DNA of 40,000 nt, from positions 325,412-365,411 of the forward strand of contig CAUYUJ010002047.1 of assembly GCA_963575745.1 (NCBI GenBank), in the 5' to 3' direction. Source of the DNA: Prorocentrum cordatum (lineage: Eukaryota > Sar > Dinophyceae > Prorocentrales > Prorocentraceae). Position numbers and translations under genes: made by a program. Positions 1 through 7,920 of the stretch are shown here, one piece after another. Within the stretch, counting starts at the first letter, position 1, and the number at the start of each line of letters is the position of its first letter. The notes under the pieces were generated by a model. That model had not been told where the DNA came from. It was given only the letters and a program-made list of their open reading frames with translations, and ran no database searches.

Positions 1-551
1 CACGAAGTCCAAGACGACGATTGCTTCGGGAAAGGACCTCACTGACGTCCATTGCGGACATCTCGACTGCTATCCGGGATACCCCCCCGGATGCCGTCGC
101 CCTCGAACTCCGAGCCGGTGTAAAACTCCGTCACGTGCTTAAACGTCTCTGCGAAGTACTTGTCCTTGTACGCAGAGAACGCACCCACGTCTGCATTGCG
201 CGCCTGGCCCACCGCCGGCGCCGATTTTTCTGAGATGCCACTCGTCCCAGCCATGGCTCCTGAGCTCGAGCCCGCGGCGGGTGCCGCCGTCGATGCACTC
301 GAACCGCCTGCCTGCACGTCCGGCCTGGGCACCGCCGGGCCGATGTCCTCCAAGGGCACTCCGGCCGGTCTCTTCCGAGGTCCCGGGGATGCCGGCCTCG
401 CTTTCGAGCTCGCTGGTCCTGCGCTCGTTGGCTGTCCTGCTCGCTTAGGCTGCCGATGTCGCACTTCATGTTGCGCTCGGGCTTCACTACCTGCATGTGG
501 TCCCCCTTCTAATTGTAGATGGGGCTGTGGGGGGGTGCCCTGGTCTCTGTC
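1..551 (-). other. Unresolved continuation of the retroelement
   Basis: Minus-strand open stretches cover 39-464 and 131-496. Both are Ala/Pro/Arg-rich and lack a motif I can name. They sit where the linker between integrase and reverse transcriptase is expected. No reverse transcriptase box (such as a YxDD motif) is present before the window ends. Confidence 0.3.
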
Positions 552-1046
552 CTAACCTCCGGCGCATCCTCCAACCTCCCCCACAGTCATGTCCACCTCC
601 TCCTGCTCCTCCTCCGGCTTCTCGCGCACGGCGTCCTCCACCTCAGACTCCTGCTTGGCATCTGGCGCTGCCGTCGAAGCCTTCTTCCGTTTTCTCGCCG
701 CCGCTAGCCGGAGACGACCGTCCGGGTCCTTCTCCATCGCCTCCACGATCCGTGAACGACACGTCGGTGCATGGCCCTGCCTGGTCGAACCTCCGAAGAA
801 TATCTCCGTGCAGGCCGGGCACTCCGGCGTCAGGCCGTACTTCTCCGTCATCTTGGCTGCGATGTACACGTCCCTCTTGAGCCCTTCCTGGGCCCCAGCG
901 GCACCTGGAGGAGGTAGAATAGGAAGTCCTACAGCCTCACGTCCTTCTAGAACCTGTGGTGCACGCCCCGCGCGATGTGCTACATCCCATGGCAGACCCC
1001 GAACTTTATCAAGAAGAGCTAGATCAAAACGTTCACCGTGGGGTCG
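552..1046 (-). pseudogene. Post-integrase segment of the same pol frame, separated by one in-frame TAG
   Basis: This frame is in phase with the integrase and has no stop between 1046 and 555. From 869 it encodes a putative zinc-binding unit (CPAC, then 12 residues, then H-x3-C), followed by RIVEAMEKDPDGRLRLAAARKRKK and a Glu-rich tail. A comparable CxxC...H...C segment with an RIE/DGR-type helix lies between integrase and reverse transcriptase in other dinoflagellate copia elements, as I recall them, so the segment is probably genuine pol. The single TAG that separates it from the integrase is easily explained by one C-to-T change. The frame closes at 552; no clear homology was found below that. 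Confidence 0.6.
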
Positions 1047-2078
1047 CTACCGGAACGACTTCGCGTAGCGAACGCCGTCCTCCGTCAAGATAATAAGGCT
1101 GCCTGACCGTGCAGAATGGCCGACGTACACACCCGGAATCATGATGCCAGCCCTAGTCACCGCCAGCCTCGCCATAATGCACTCTCCGAACAATAATGCC
1201 GGTTTCTTCCACCGCCTGCCAGTTGACCGCTGCACCGGCGTACGTCCGTCCTCACCGACTTTGTACCGATTGGACGTCTGAACCACGTGCCGCGCAAGCC
1301 ACGCTAGGAGCACGTGGTCCTCAGCGAGCTTCCTTCCATACCGGTCTTCGGTGGACGTCTTGAGGGCACGGATGCCCTTCTTAGCCTCGCGGACGCCACT
1401 CTCAGCCGCACCATTGGCCTGGTGATCGCTCACAGGCGACTCCCGTGGCACAACTTCGATCTGCATGTCCTTCACAGCCTCCCTGCGCAGTTTCAACAAC
1501 GCAGGCTCGTTGTCGCTCTTCAAGATGATCCTGCGGTACCCTAGCTCCACCAAGAAATTCGTGAAATACTTCGCCGCATACGTGCTCGTCTTGCCGTCCA
1601 AGACAGCCGCGCCGATCATGCTGGTGACCCGGTCCTTGATGAAAACGTGCGTCGCAGCCTTCTCTTCCTCGCCCATGTAGAAGTAATCCGTGACGATCTC
1701 CGGAATCGCCTCCGTGCTCTCCGGGTCGCCCCCCACCACCTCGCGATGAGGTTGCCCGTAAGCCCTTGCAGCCACACAGTGCCTGCACCACGTCCGGTAT
1801 TGAACGTGCCCTTGAAGTTCATGTTCCTCCACCTCTTCCCGCGACGGCTGCATGGGAATCTCCCGAGTCTTCGGACGCCGCGCTTCCTCCGATGCGTCCG
1901 GCTCCTGCCCTTGCGGCTCACGATCCCCGGCGGCGGGCTCGCCGAGGGCCGCTCTTGGGCTTGCAGCCTGCCGGCCTGCCTCCGGCCCCCCGCCGGAGCC
2001 GAAGAATTGGCCGCCGCAGCCTCCATGGGAGCCAATTCCCGCTTTGACCTCGAAGCGTCGTCGTCCGGCTTCGCCCAT
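1047..2078 (-). CDS. Integrase domain of copia-type retroelement (pol fragment)
   Basis: The frame is 343 residues, offset by -1 from the gag frame. It would insert the element cDNA into host DNA. A zinc-binding motif is visible at H86, H91, C98 and C101 (HX4HX6CX2C). The catalytic DDE triad follows: D131 in IVTDYFYM, D189 in ILKSDNEPALL and E226 in HQANGAAESG. The D-to-E gap of 36 residues is normal for retroviral-type integrases. The C-terminal segment (about 290-343, containing PGVYVGH and TEDGV) resembles the post-catalytic domain of this family. The Met at 2078 is simply the first in the frame and is preceded directly by a stop codon, so this part is expected to be made as a Gag-Pol fusion. 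The frame ends at a TAG (1047-1049), after which it is open again, so the stop looks secondary. All catalytic residues are present. Confidence 0.88.
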   Translation of the reverse strand: MGEAGRRRFEVKAGIGSHGGCGGQFFGSGGGPEAGRQAASPRAALGEPAAGDREPQGQEPDASEEARRPKTREIPMQPSREEVEEHELQGHVQYRTWCRHCVAARAYGQPHREVVGGDPESTEAIPEIVTDYFYMGEEEKAATHVFIKDRVTSMIGAAVLDGKTSTYAAKYFTNFLVELGYRRIILKSDNEPALLKLRREAVKDMQIEVVPRESPVSDHQANGAAESGVREAKKGIRALKTSTEDRYGRKLAEDHVLLAWLARHVVQTSNRYKVGEDGRTPVQRSTGRRWKKPALLFGECIMARLAVTRAGIMIPGVYVGHSARSGSLIILTEDGVRYAKSFR

Positions 2079-4492
2079 TTAGTCGGGAACACCGTGCACG
2101 CAGCGCCCGTGTCCAGGTTGAACTTCCACAGCTCGTTCTTCAGCTTCAGCAGCTCCTGCTTCGGTGACGCCTCCAACTCGTTCTGGATCACCTCGTTGAT
2201 CTTCTTGGCAAGGTTACTCGTCCTAGGGATCACGTGGCCGGTGTGCTCCTTCAAGATGATCATGCAATTCTCCGTGACTTTGCCTGCCGACACCAACGGC
2301 TTGTGGATGTCCGCCAGGCGCCCGTTCAACCGGAAGAGCTGGCCATTCAAGGAGTAACCAAGAAACTGGAACGGACCCTCGTCGTCCACGACCTCGCCAC
2401 TCGCAGTCTTGAAGCTGTTCATGTCCACGGAGTTGACCTCAAGCTCCGGCTTCCTCAGCTCCACCTTGCCACGTCGAGGGGGTGATGACCTACTCCTCTG
2501 GGCCCTCGAACGCGAACGAATGTCAATGCCGTCACTGCGAGACATCGTCGCCGTACGAACCACTCCGTGTCCAAGTCCAGTGCCATGGTCACGTATAGCT
2601 CCGTTATCTCGTCCGTTTCGCTGGTCAGAGCCATCTCGATGATGATATCCAGCTCCACTATCTCGTCCGGCTCGCTCGTCACATCCAGCTCCAGAATCGC
2701 ACCTTGCTCCGGTAAGTGATCCATCTCGCACGCCAGATCCGTCTCGACAATCAGACCTAGATCCGGTATGTCGTCCAGCTCCCTTGTCAAATCCGTGTCC
2801 ATAATCAGACCTAGATCCAGTATGTCGTCCATCTCGCACGCCTGACCCGTGTCCATAGTCAGACCTAGATCCGGTATGTCGTCCATCTCGCACGCCTGAC
2901 CCGTGTCCATAGTCAGACCTAGATCCGGTATGTGGTCCAGCTCCGTTGCCAGATCCGTGTCCCTCGGCACGCCAAGGAGCGTTATGCAATCCGGCTCGCG
3001 TGCGAGACCCATGATGGGGATGATTTTGACGATGATGATCGTGAGGATGAGCGTCATGACCACTTCTGGCTCCATCGTCGCGCCGGCCCCCGCCGTTACG
3101 ACGCCCGTCGTCGTCACGCCAGTCTCGTGCGGGAGAGCGTGTCCTCGGGTTGCCGTGCTCGTCGAAATCGTCGCTGGTGATGCTCGTGAGAGGGCACAGG
3201 TCGAGGGTGCACAATTCAAACGCCCCCGTCTCATGAGCTCCTCCTTGATCATGGTCATGCTCGTCCTCCTCTCCTTCCTCCTCAACAGAACGAAGTGGAC
3301 GTCGATTACGATCTCGATTCTTATCCCCCTTGCCGTCTGACTTGCCTCCTTTCGGTCCTGATCCTCGTGCTTTGCCTTTGGTGTCCTTACCCTTGGAGTC
3401 CCTACCCTTGCCTTTGGGGTCGCTCTTTCCTCCACGGCCTTTGCCGTCCTGGGGAGCTCTCCGGCAGTCGGAACTGCGATGTCCCCAGCCCCCGCAATTA
3501 AAACAGTAACCGTCGAAGCCCTTGCCGGAGTTGCCCTTGCCGTCCTTGCCCTTCGGGTGCCTCTGGAGGGATCCCATGTCCACGTCCATGTCGCTGCCAC
3601 GGTCTCGATGACGATCATGCTGCTGAACCTGTGGTCCACGAATCTTGGCTCCGAGCCGCGCCTCCACGTAACGCACGATCTCGGTCCTCATGTCCATGTA
3701 GGTGTCGAACCTCGTGGCGTTCAGCTGCAGGTGCGTCTCCAGCTCCTGGGGGACAAGGCTTTCGAGCGCAGCCATTTTTATGTCCTCTGGTAGGGTCCGG
3801 GCCTCTCCCCGGGACGTGTTGGAGCGATCGTACTTCGTCACCAGCTCCTCCCAACGCTCCAAGCCGCCCGCAATAACGTCCACGGAGCACCTCCCGGGGC
3901 TGATGATCTGCCTAAGTAGGTTGCGAACCCTACCCCCAGTAAGCGGGTCGAACCGTCTGCTTAACTTCCGCCAGGCTTCCATCCCGTTGGACCCAGAGTT
4001 GCACACGATGTCATTGGCCTCGCCCTCTGTGATCTGGACCAACATGCTGTACACCTGGTGGGGCTTCTCCAAAATGTCATCGATCTTGTTGGCTGGATCC
4101 GCATCGTCGCCAAAGGCCTGCAGCAGTATGTCGTTCGTGATGGTCTCCTTATTCTCGATGGCCCACTCCATCACGTCGTCCAGAGACGGGTGCACGCTCA
4201 CGATGAAGTTCTGGGTCCTCCTCTGCCACACGCCGAACTTCTTCTCTAGATCCTTCTCGTCCCCGCCTCCAAACGTAGTGGGTTTGCCTATGCCCTTGGT
4301 GTCCACAAGGGATGACGACCCACTATTCGCAGCCATCTTGTCGATCGACGTCGCGAGGCGCTCGATGACCGACGTCTTGGCCTGCTCCGCCGCAAGCTGT
4401 TGACGTAGTAATTGAATGTCTTGTTGTTGACGTTCCAGCGTCGCCTGAAGCTGTTGCACAATCTGCTCCATTGTGTCGAACTCTACCTGCAT
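1616..4492 (-). CDS. gag: Gag and protease-like region of copia-type retroelement
   Basis: The open frame is 958 residues. Gag forms the nucleocapsid that packages the element RNA. Residues 1-45 are Gln/Leu-rich and look coiled-coil. Residues 65-285 form the Gag core, including RRFDPLTGG, NLLRQIISPGR and EDIKMAALESLVPQELE. A CCHC zinc knuckle follows (C330, C333, H338, C343; CX2CX4HX4C) inside a Lys/Gly-rich nucleic-acid-binding stretch. Residues 500-640 are a repetitive Gly/Arg/Asp/His region made of 18-residue units. Protease-like parts are TASGE (696-700), a segment ending HKPLVSAGKVT (about 730-745), and an aspartic motif DTGAA (D794). These parts are in an unexpected order, with DTG last. 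Homology ends near position 2080; the remaining residues to 1616 are an out-of-frame reading of integrase DNA. The start chosen is the first Met; the frame is open upstream to 4567 without another Met. Confidence 0.85.
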   Translation of the reverse strand: MQVEFDTMEQIVQQLQATLERQQQDIQLLRQQLAAEQAKTSVIERLATSIDKMAANSGSSSLVDTKGIGKPTTFGGGDEKDLEKKFGVWQRRTQNFIVSVHPSLDDVMEWAIENKETITNDILLQAFGDDADPANKIDDILEKPHQVYSMLVQITEGEANDIVCNSGSNGMEAWRKLSRRFDPLTGGRVRNLLRQIISPGRCSVDVIAGGLERWEELVTKYDRSNTSRGEARTLPEDIKMAALESLVPQELETHLQLNATRFDTYMDMRTEIVRYVEARLGAKIRGPQVQQHDRHRDRGSDMDVDMGSLQRHPKGKDGKGNSGKGFDGYCFNCGGWGHRSSDCRRAPQDGKGRGGKSDPKGKGRDSKGKDTKGKARGSGPKGGKSDGKGDKNRDRNRRPLRSVEEEGEEDEHDHDQGGAHETGAFELCTLDLCPLTSITSDDFDEHGNPRTRSPARDWRDDDGRRNGGGRRDDGARSGHDAHPHDHHRQNHPHHGSRTRAGLHNAPWRAEGHGSGNGAGPHTGSRSDYGHGSGVRDGRHTGSRSDYGHGSGVRDGRHTGSRSDYGHGFDKGAGRHTGSRSDCRDGSGVRDGSLTGARCDSGAGCDERAGRDSGAGYHHRDGSDQRNGRDNGAIRDHGTGLGHGVVRTATMSRSDGIDIRSRSRAQRSRSSPPRRGKVELRKPELEVNSVDMNSFKTASGEVVDDEGPFQFLGYSLNGQLFRLNGRLADIHKPLVSAGKVTENCMIILKEHTGHVIPRTSNLAKKINEVIQNELEASPKQELLKLKNELWKFNLDTGAACTVFPTKWAKPDDDASRSKRELAPMEAAAANSSAPAGGRRQAGRLQAQERPSASPPPGIVSRKGRSRTHRRKRGVRRLGRFPCSRRGKRWRNMNFKGTFNTGRGAGTVWLQGLTGNLIARWWGATRRARRRFRRSSRITSTWARKRRLRRTFSSRTGSPA
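2697..2966 (-). repeat. 54 bp tandem repeat inside gag, about five units
   Basis: Direct repeats recur at exactly 54 bp spacing (TCAGACCTAGATCC at 2751, 2805, 2859 and 2913, with diverged edges). In the gag frame the unit encodes 18 residues containing HTGSRSDYGHGS. The unit length is a multiple of three and contains no stop in this frame or in the next, so copy-number change preserves both frames. Confidence 0.85.
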
Positions 4493-4537
4493 GTTGAACT
4501 CTACCTTTATGTTGAAGTTAACCCTGGTGTTGAACTC
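4466..4537 (-). repeat. 18 bp tandem repeat (four units) at the gag start
   Basis: Four adjoining 18 bp units encode EFNTRV, NFNIKV, EFNMQV and EFDTME. The predicted gag Met falls inside the third unit, so the annotated start lies within a repeat and translation could begin elsewhere. Confidence 0.7.
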
Positions 4538-4557
4538 TGGCTCAAGCCGTTCACGAA

Positions 4558-4613
4558 ATAAACGAACCTATCGAGGAACGGGTGCGCGCGTATTGGGCTC
4601 TACCAGTGCGCTA
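4558..4613 (-). promoter_or_regulatory. tRNA-like A-box/B-box pair upstream of gag (decayed tRNA or SINE head)
   Basis: The minus strand has TAGCGCACTGG (4603-4613), a good match to a tRNA A box, and GGTTCGTTTAT (4558-4568), a partial B box. They lie 45 nt apart, as in a tRNA. Acceptor and T arms do not pair, so this is not an intact tRNA gene. It may be a tRNA-derived SINE remnant, or chance. Confidence 0.25.
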
Positions 4614-4742
4614 CCATAATCAAGTTTGCTTGCTTTTTCACTGAACCAAACGGCTATGTATACATCCCTACCTTACCTGCATCTTCCTACCTTCCCATGC
4701 TAATGATACACTGCTGCATGAACACATGAGCACTCTGATCAG

Positions 4743-4912
4743 AAACAACAACAGCAACAACAACAGCGACAGCAACAACAGCAACAGCAGCAGCAACAAC
4801 AACAAACAACATAAACAACAACAACCACAACAACAACATCAACAACAACATCAAACAACATCAACAACCCCAACATCAGCAGCAGCAACACCAACAACGA
4901 CGACGACGATGT
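4743..4912. repeat. (CAA/CAG)n microsatellite
   Basis: About 170 bp of imperfect CAA with interspersed CAG, CAT and CGA triplets. It follows about 130 bp of plain sequence beyond the retroelement. Confidence 0.95.
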
Positions 4913-5056
4913 AAATAACAATTGGTGTTCGAAGGGTTCGAGGGGGTTGTCGCAGGTGTGAAGGGGCGGTTGGGGAGAAGGATGGCGAGAAATGAAGACG
5001 AAATAGGAGGGCGACTAATTATGAGGTCGGCGTGTGCGAGAGGCTGTTTCATTTGA

Positions 5057-5086
5057 ATCGTCGTCGTCGTCGTCGTCATCGTCGTT

Positions 5087-5139
<53 letters not shown>
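5057..5139. repeat. (CGT)n microsatellite
   Basis: About 83 bp of CGT/TCG triplets with single interruptions by CAT and GTT. Confidence 0.95.
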
Positions 5140-5141
<2 letters not shown>

Positions 5142-6107
5142 ATCCCCCCGCTTCCTAGGCTCTCCTGCGTAAGCGCGCCAGCCAACGCGGAACAGCCTGA
5201 GCGAAATGGAGCAGCGTGGCACTTGATTCGAGGGGAAGGCCCCTTCCCCTTGGTGGCTCCCCCGCCAGTGGGGGGGGGTCGTCCCAGGTAAGAATACCAT
5301 CCCCCCTCGGAGGGTCCCGGGGCCCCAAAAAGCCCCCCAAAGGCCCCCACGAGGCCCTCTGGCGAACCCAGAGGAACCACCAGGAGGCCCCAGGAAGCTC
5401 CCCAAAGGCTCCCGAGGCACCCTCAAAACTTCGTGGGGCTTCCTGGGCACCTCTTGGGGGCCCCGTGTAGCCTCTGGGGCACCCTTGGGAGCGTTTGATC
5501 CCGACCTTCCTGAATGCCTCTGCCATCATCGGGGTCGTCGTCCAGGGACGGCGGCACCGGCCGTAAGGCCTTAGCAGTAGGGGGTCGACGATGAGGCAGC
5601 GGACGCCGAGAGGAGGCAGGGCCTCGATCGGCACGTGCACATGACTGGTTCTCATGGCAGGGCATCCTCGGGAAGTTTCCAAACCATCCCTGCGCACAAA
5701 GTCAAACGCTGCAAACAGCCTCCTCCAGGGAGACCAGAAGGGGCCGCGAATCATCTGTGGCAGACCCTCCACTTGTGCATCCGCCGCGCAAGCAGCACCC
5801 AAAGCGGGTCCGCCCCGCCACCGCGCCTCTTCGGGCCCAGATTTGGTATAGTCCAACGTGCGCAGCCCCATTTTTTCCCGTCCGTCAGCGAGAGCCGCCT
5901 GCGAAAGCCAGGGAGGTGGGACGTCGCACAATCGCATCGCGCCGCAAATTTCGGACGATGCACGGCACACCCATCGCCCCAAAAATCTACCCAGCTGACT
6001 GCATCTGCCCTCCGGCTCCGCTGTCAGAAATCGTGGCGCACCCGCCCCGCTAGCTGTCAACCTCTGTTGATTGGATTTCGTGGGACCGCCACGCCTGGTG
6101 CAATTCA
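5140..6107. other. No recognisable gene
   Basis: GC-rich sequence. 5300-5470 is made of degenerate GGCCCC/AAAGCCCC-like pieces. A 317-residue minus-strand frame (5155-6108) is open, but it has no motif, a biased composition and crosses the repetitive part, so I do not call it a gene. Confidence 0.5.
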
Positions 6108-6249
6108 ACTTAGATTTAGGTCGGGCGTGTCCTCCTACAGACGGATTTTGAATGACAAATTAAACATGATCGACCCACGAACCAGGAAAGGAAGATAGAA
6201 ATGTAACGCATGGCAACGTTTTCAAAGACACCTGATTGGGTGGCGGGCA

Positions 6250-7005
6250 AATGCAATGCTGAGTGTATCGATCTTGATGTACCGTGCCAAGGGCTGTGCT
6301 GTGCTGCACCGTGTTGAATTACGATGTGCCATGCCGCGGTTGTGCTCTATAGCGTCGTGGATCGAGTCCTCCGTTGCGTCCGAGTCCTGACCGAACTGAA
6401 CTGGATCTTGAGCTCGAGCTGCCTGAACACATGGTATCTGCCGCAGAGCTAATTGACAGGGGGACATGCCAGGTGGACGCGCCGCGAAACGTCCCAAGGG
6501 ACGCGCCAGGCGACGTGCCAAGGGACGTGCCATGGGGTCGCACCGCGGGACGTGCCAAGGGGACGCACTACGGAACGTTCCAATGGATGTGCCACGGGAT
6601 GTGCCAGGGGACGCGCCACGCGACGTGCCAGGGGGACTCGCCAAGGGACGCCCCACGGAACGTGCCAAGGAACGTGCCAGGTTGCAATACTGAATGTATC
6701 GATCTTGATGTACTGTGTCAAGGGCTGTGCTGTGCTGCACCGTGCTGAATTGCAATGTGCCATGCCACGGTTGTGCTCTATAGCGTCGTGGGTCGAGTCC
6801 TCCTTTGCATCCGAGTCCTGACCGAACTGCTCTGGATCTGAAGCTCGAGCTGCCTGAACACATCATATCTGCCGCAGAGCTAATTGACAGGGGGACATGC
6901 CAGAAGGACGCGCCGCGGAACGTCTCCAGGGACGCGCCAAGCGACGTGCCAGGGGACGTGCCATGGGGACGCACCGCGGGACGTGTCAAGGGGACGCGGT
7001 AGGGA
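6250..7005 (+). repeat. Two tandem copies of a ~431 bp unit
   Basis: GTATCGATCTTGATGTAC recurs (with minor change) at 6265 and 6696, followed in both by GTGCTGTGCTGCACCGTG, a shared GAGTCCTGACCGAACTG and the GACGTGCCA-type short repeats. The second copy is truncated after about 310 bp. Confidence 0.85.
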
Positions 7006-7018
7006 ACGTGCTGGGGAC

Positions 7019-7680
7019 AAGCGTTTCGCTCGAGACATCCTGTCAAAATCCTCATGCTAGACATCCGCCTGAGCGGCCTCGACACGTGAAAACAAACGTT
7101 TCTGTCAACACATCCCCAGCACATTCTCATGCTAGACATCCGCCTGGGCGAACTCGACACGTGAAAACAAGTGGTTCGCTCGAGACATCCTCAACACATC
7201 TTCATGTGAGACGTCTGCCTGGGTGACCTGGGCACGTGAAAACAAGCGTTTCGCTCGAGACGTTTTCAACACCTCCTCATTCTAGACATCCGCCTTGGCG
7301 ACCTGGACACGTGAGAACAAGCGTATCTCTCGAGACATTCTCAACACATCCTCATGCTAGGCATCCGCCTGGGCAACCTGGATACGCACAAACAAGTACC
7401 TCGATCGAGACGTCCTCAACACATCCTCGTGCTAGACATCCACCTGGGCGACGAGGACGCGTGAAACCAAGCGTCTCGCTCGAGACATCCTCAACAAATC
7501 CTGGCGCTAGACCTCTGCCTGGGCAACCTGGAAGCGTGAAACTAAGCGTCTCGCTTGAGACATCCTCAAGACCTGGGCACGTGAAAAGAAGCATTTCACT
7601 TGAGAGATCCTCTGAATTCTGGTCCCCAGGAGAGGACAACACAAAACAAGCGTTTCGCTCGAGACATCCTCAATGTTTGA
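7019..7680 (+). repeat. 75 bp tandem array, ten units
   Basis: Units begin at 7019, 7094, 7169, 7244, 7319, 7394, 7469, 7544, 7589 and 7648. Each starts with a version of AAGCGTTTCGCTCGAGACAT and ends GACACGTGAAAAC. Units 8 and 9 are shortened to 45 and 59 bp. The last unit runs into the family B tail. Confidence 0.92.
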
Positions 7681-7920
7681 TTCGCCGGCCCACCTCGACC
7701 TCGATATTTATCGCAGAAGAAATTCGCCGGCCCACCTCAAATCAAACCCGGGGGTAAACCTACTAAAAGAGAACCCTAGGCTTATGCCCTTTCCGGGAAA
7801 AATAATCAAAGCATGCATAACAAATGCCCCCAAATACCCAGACCATCGTCCCCAGACTATTTCTCTAAATACTGTCAATGTTTCCTCCTGTAGAGGGGCG
7901 TGCCCGACTTAAGCTTGGAT

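Larger units (their letters stand above)
1..4567 (-). mobile_element. Copia-like LTR retrotransposon, decayed, running off the window edge
   Basis: Reading 5'->3' on the minus strand, the element holds Gag (CCHC knuckle), protease-like segments, an integrase and a post-integrase zinc-binding segment, in the Copia order (integrase before reverse transcriptase). Reverse transcriptase and RNase H would lie below position 1 and are not seen. No LTR could be recognised upstream of gag. The copy needs a frame change between protease and integrase and has an in-frame stop after the integrase, so it is probably not an intact autonomous element. Gag resembles the Gag type common in dinoflagellate copia elements, which is the main pointer to the host. 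The identification of Gag, knuckle and integrase is firm; the host assignment is inference. Confidence 0.88.
6164..7798 (+). mobile_element. Family B minisatellite-carrying element, copy 0 (divergent)
   Basis: It starts with ACATGATCGACCCACGAACC and ends TGCCCTTTCCGGGAA, matching the ends of four later copies. The order inside is the same: a unique head, repeats related to the 24 bp CACGAAACATTCC unit (here GGGACGCGCCA-like, about 6470-6680 and 6900-7005), units with TTTCGCTCGAGACATCC, the ATTCGCCGGCC direct-repeat pair, then the CTAAAAGAGAACCCT tail. It lacks the 16 bp GTGCTGGGG array and instead carries two 431 bp direct copies and a 75 bp array. Confidence 0.75.
6116..7912 (+). mobile_element. 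Family A TIR element (MITE-like), copy 1, split by a family B insertion
   Basis: The left end begins TTAGGTCGGGCGTGTCC at 6116. The right end (CTCCTGTAGAGGGGCGTGCC then CGACTTAA) finishes at 7912 and is its imperfect inverted complement. Removing the insert at about 6164-7798 leaves about 163 bp, the size of the other family A copies. Flanks ACTTAGAT (6108-6115) and GCTTGGAT (7913-7920) match at 6 of 8 positions, both differences being A/G, as expected of an old 8 bp target duplication. It encodes no protein. Confidence 0.75.

Noticed and set aside
4536-4546. Possible trans-spliced leader (GGCTCAAG)
   Set aside because: Only the last 8 bases resemble the dinoflagellate leader, and they are on the strand opposite to the retroelement.
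4558-4625. tRNA gene on the minus strand
   Set aside because: A and B boxes are present, but acceptor, anticodon and T arms do not pair.
7019-7680. CRISPR-like appearance of the 75 bp array
   Set aside because: The whole 75 bp unit is repeated, with no unique spacers; no cas genes; eukaryotic context.
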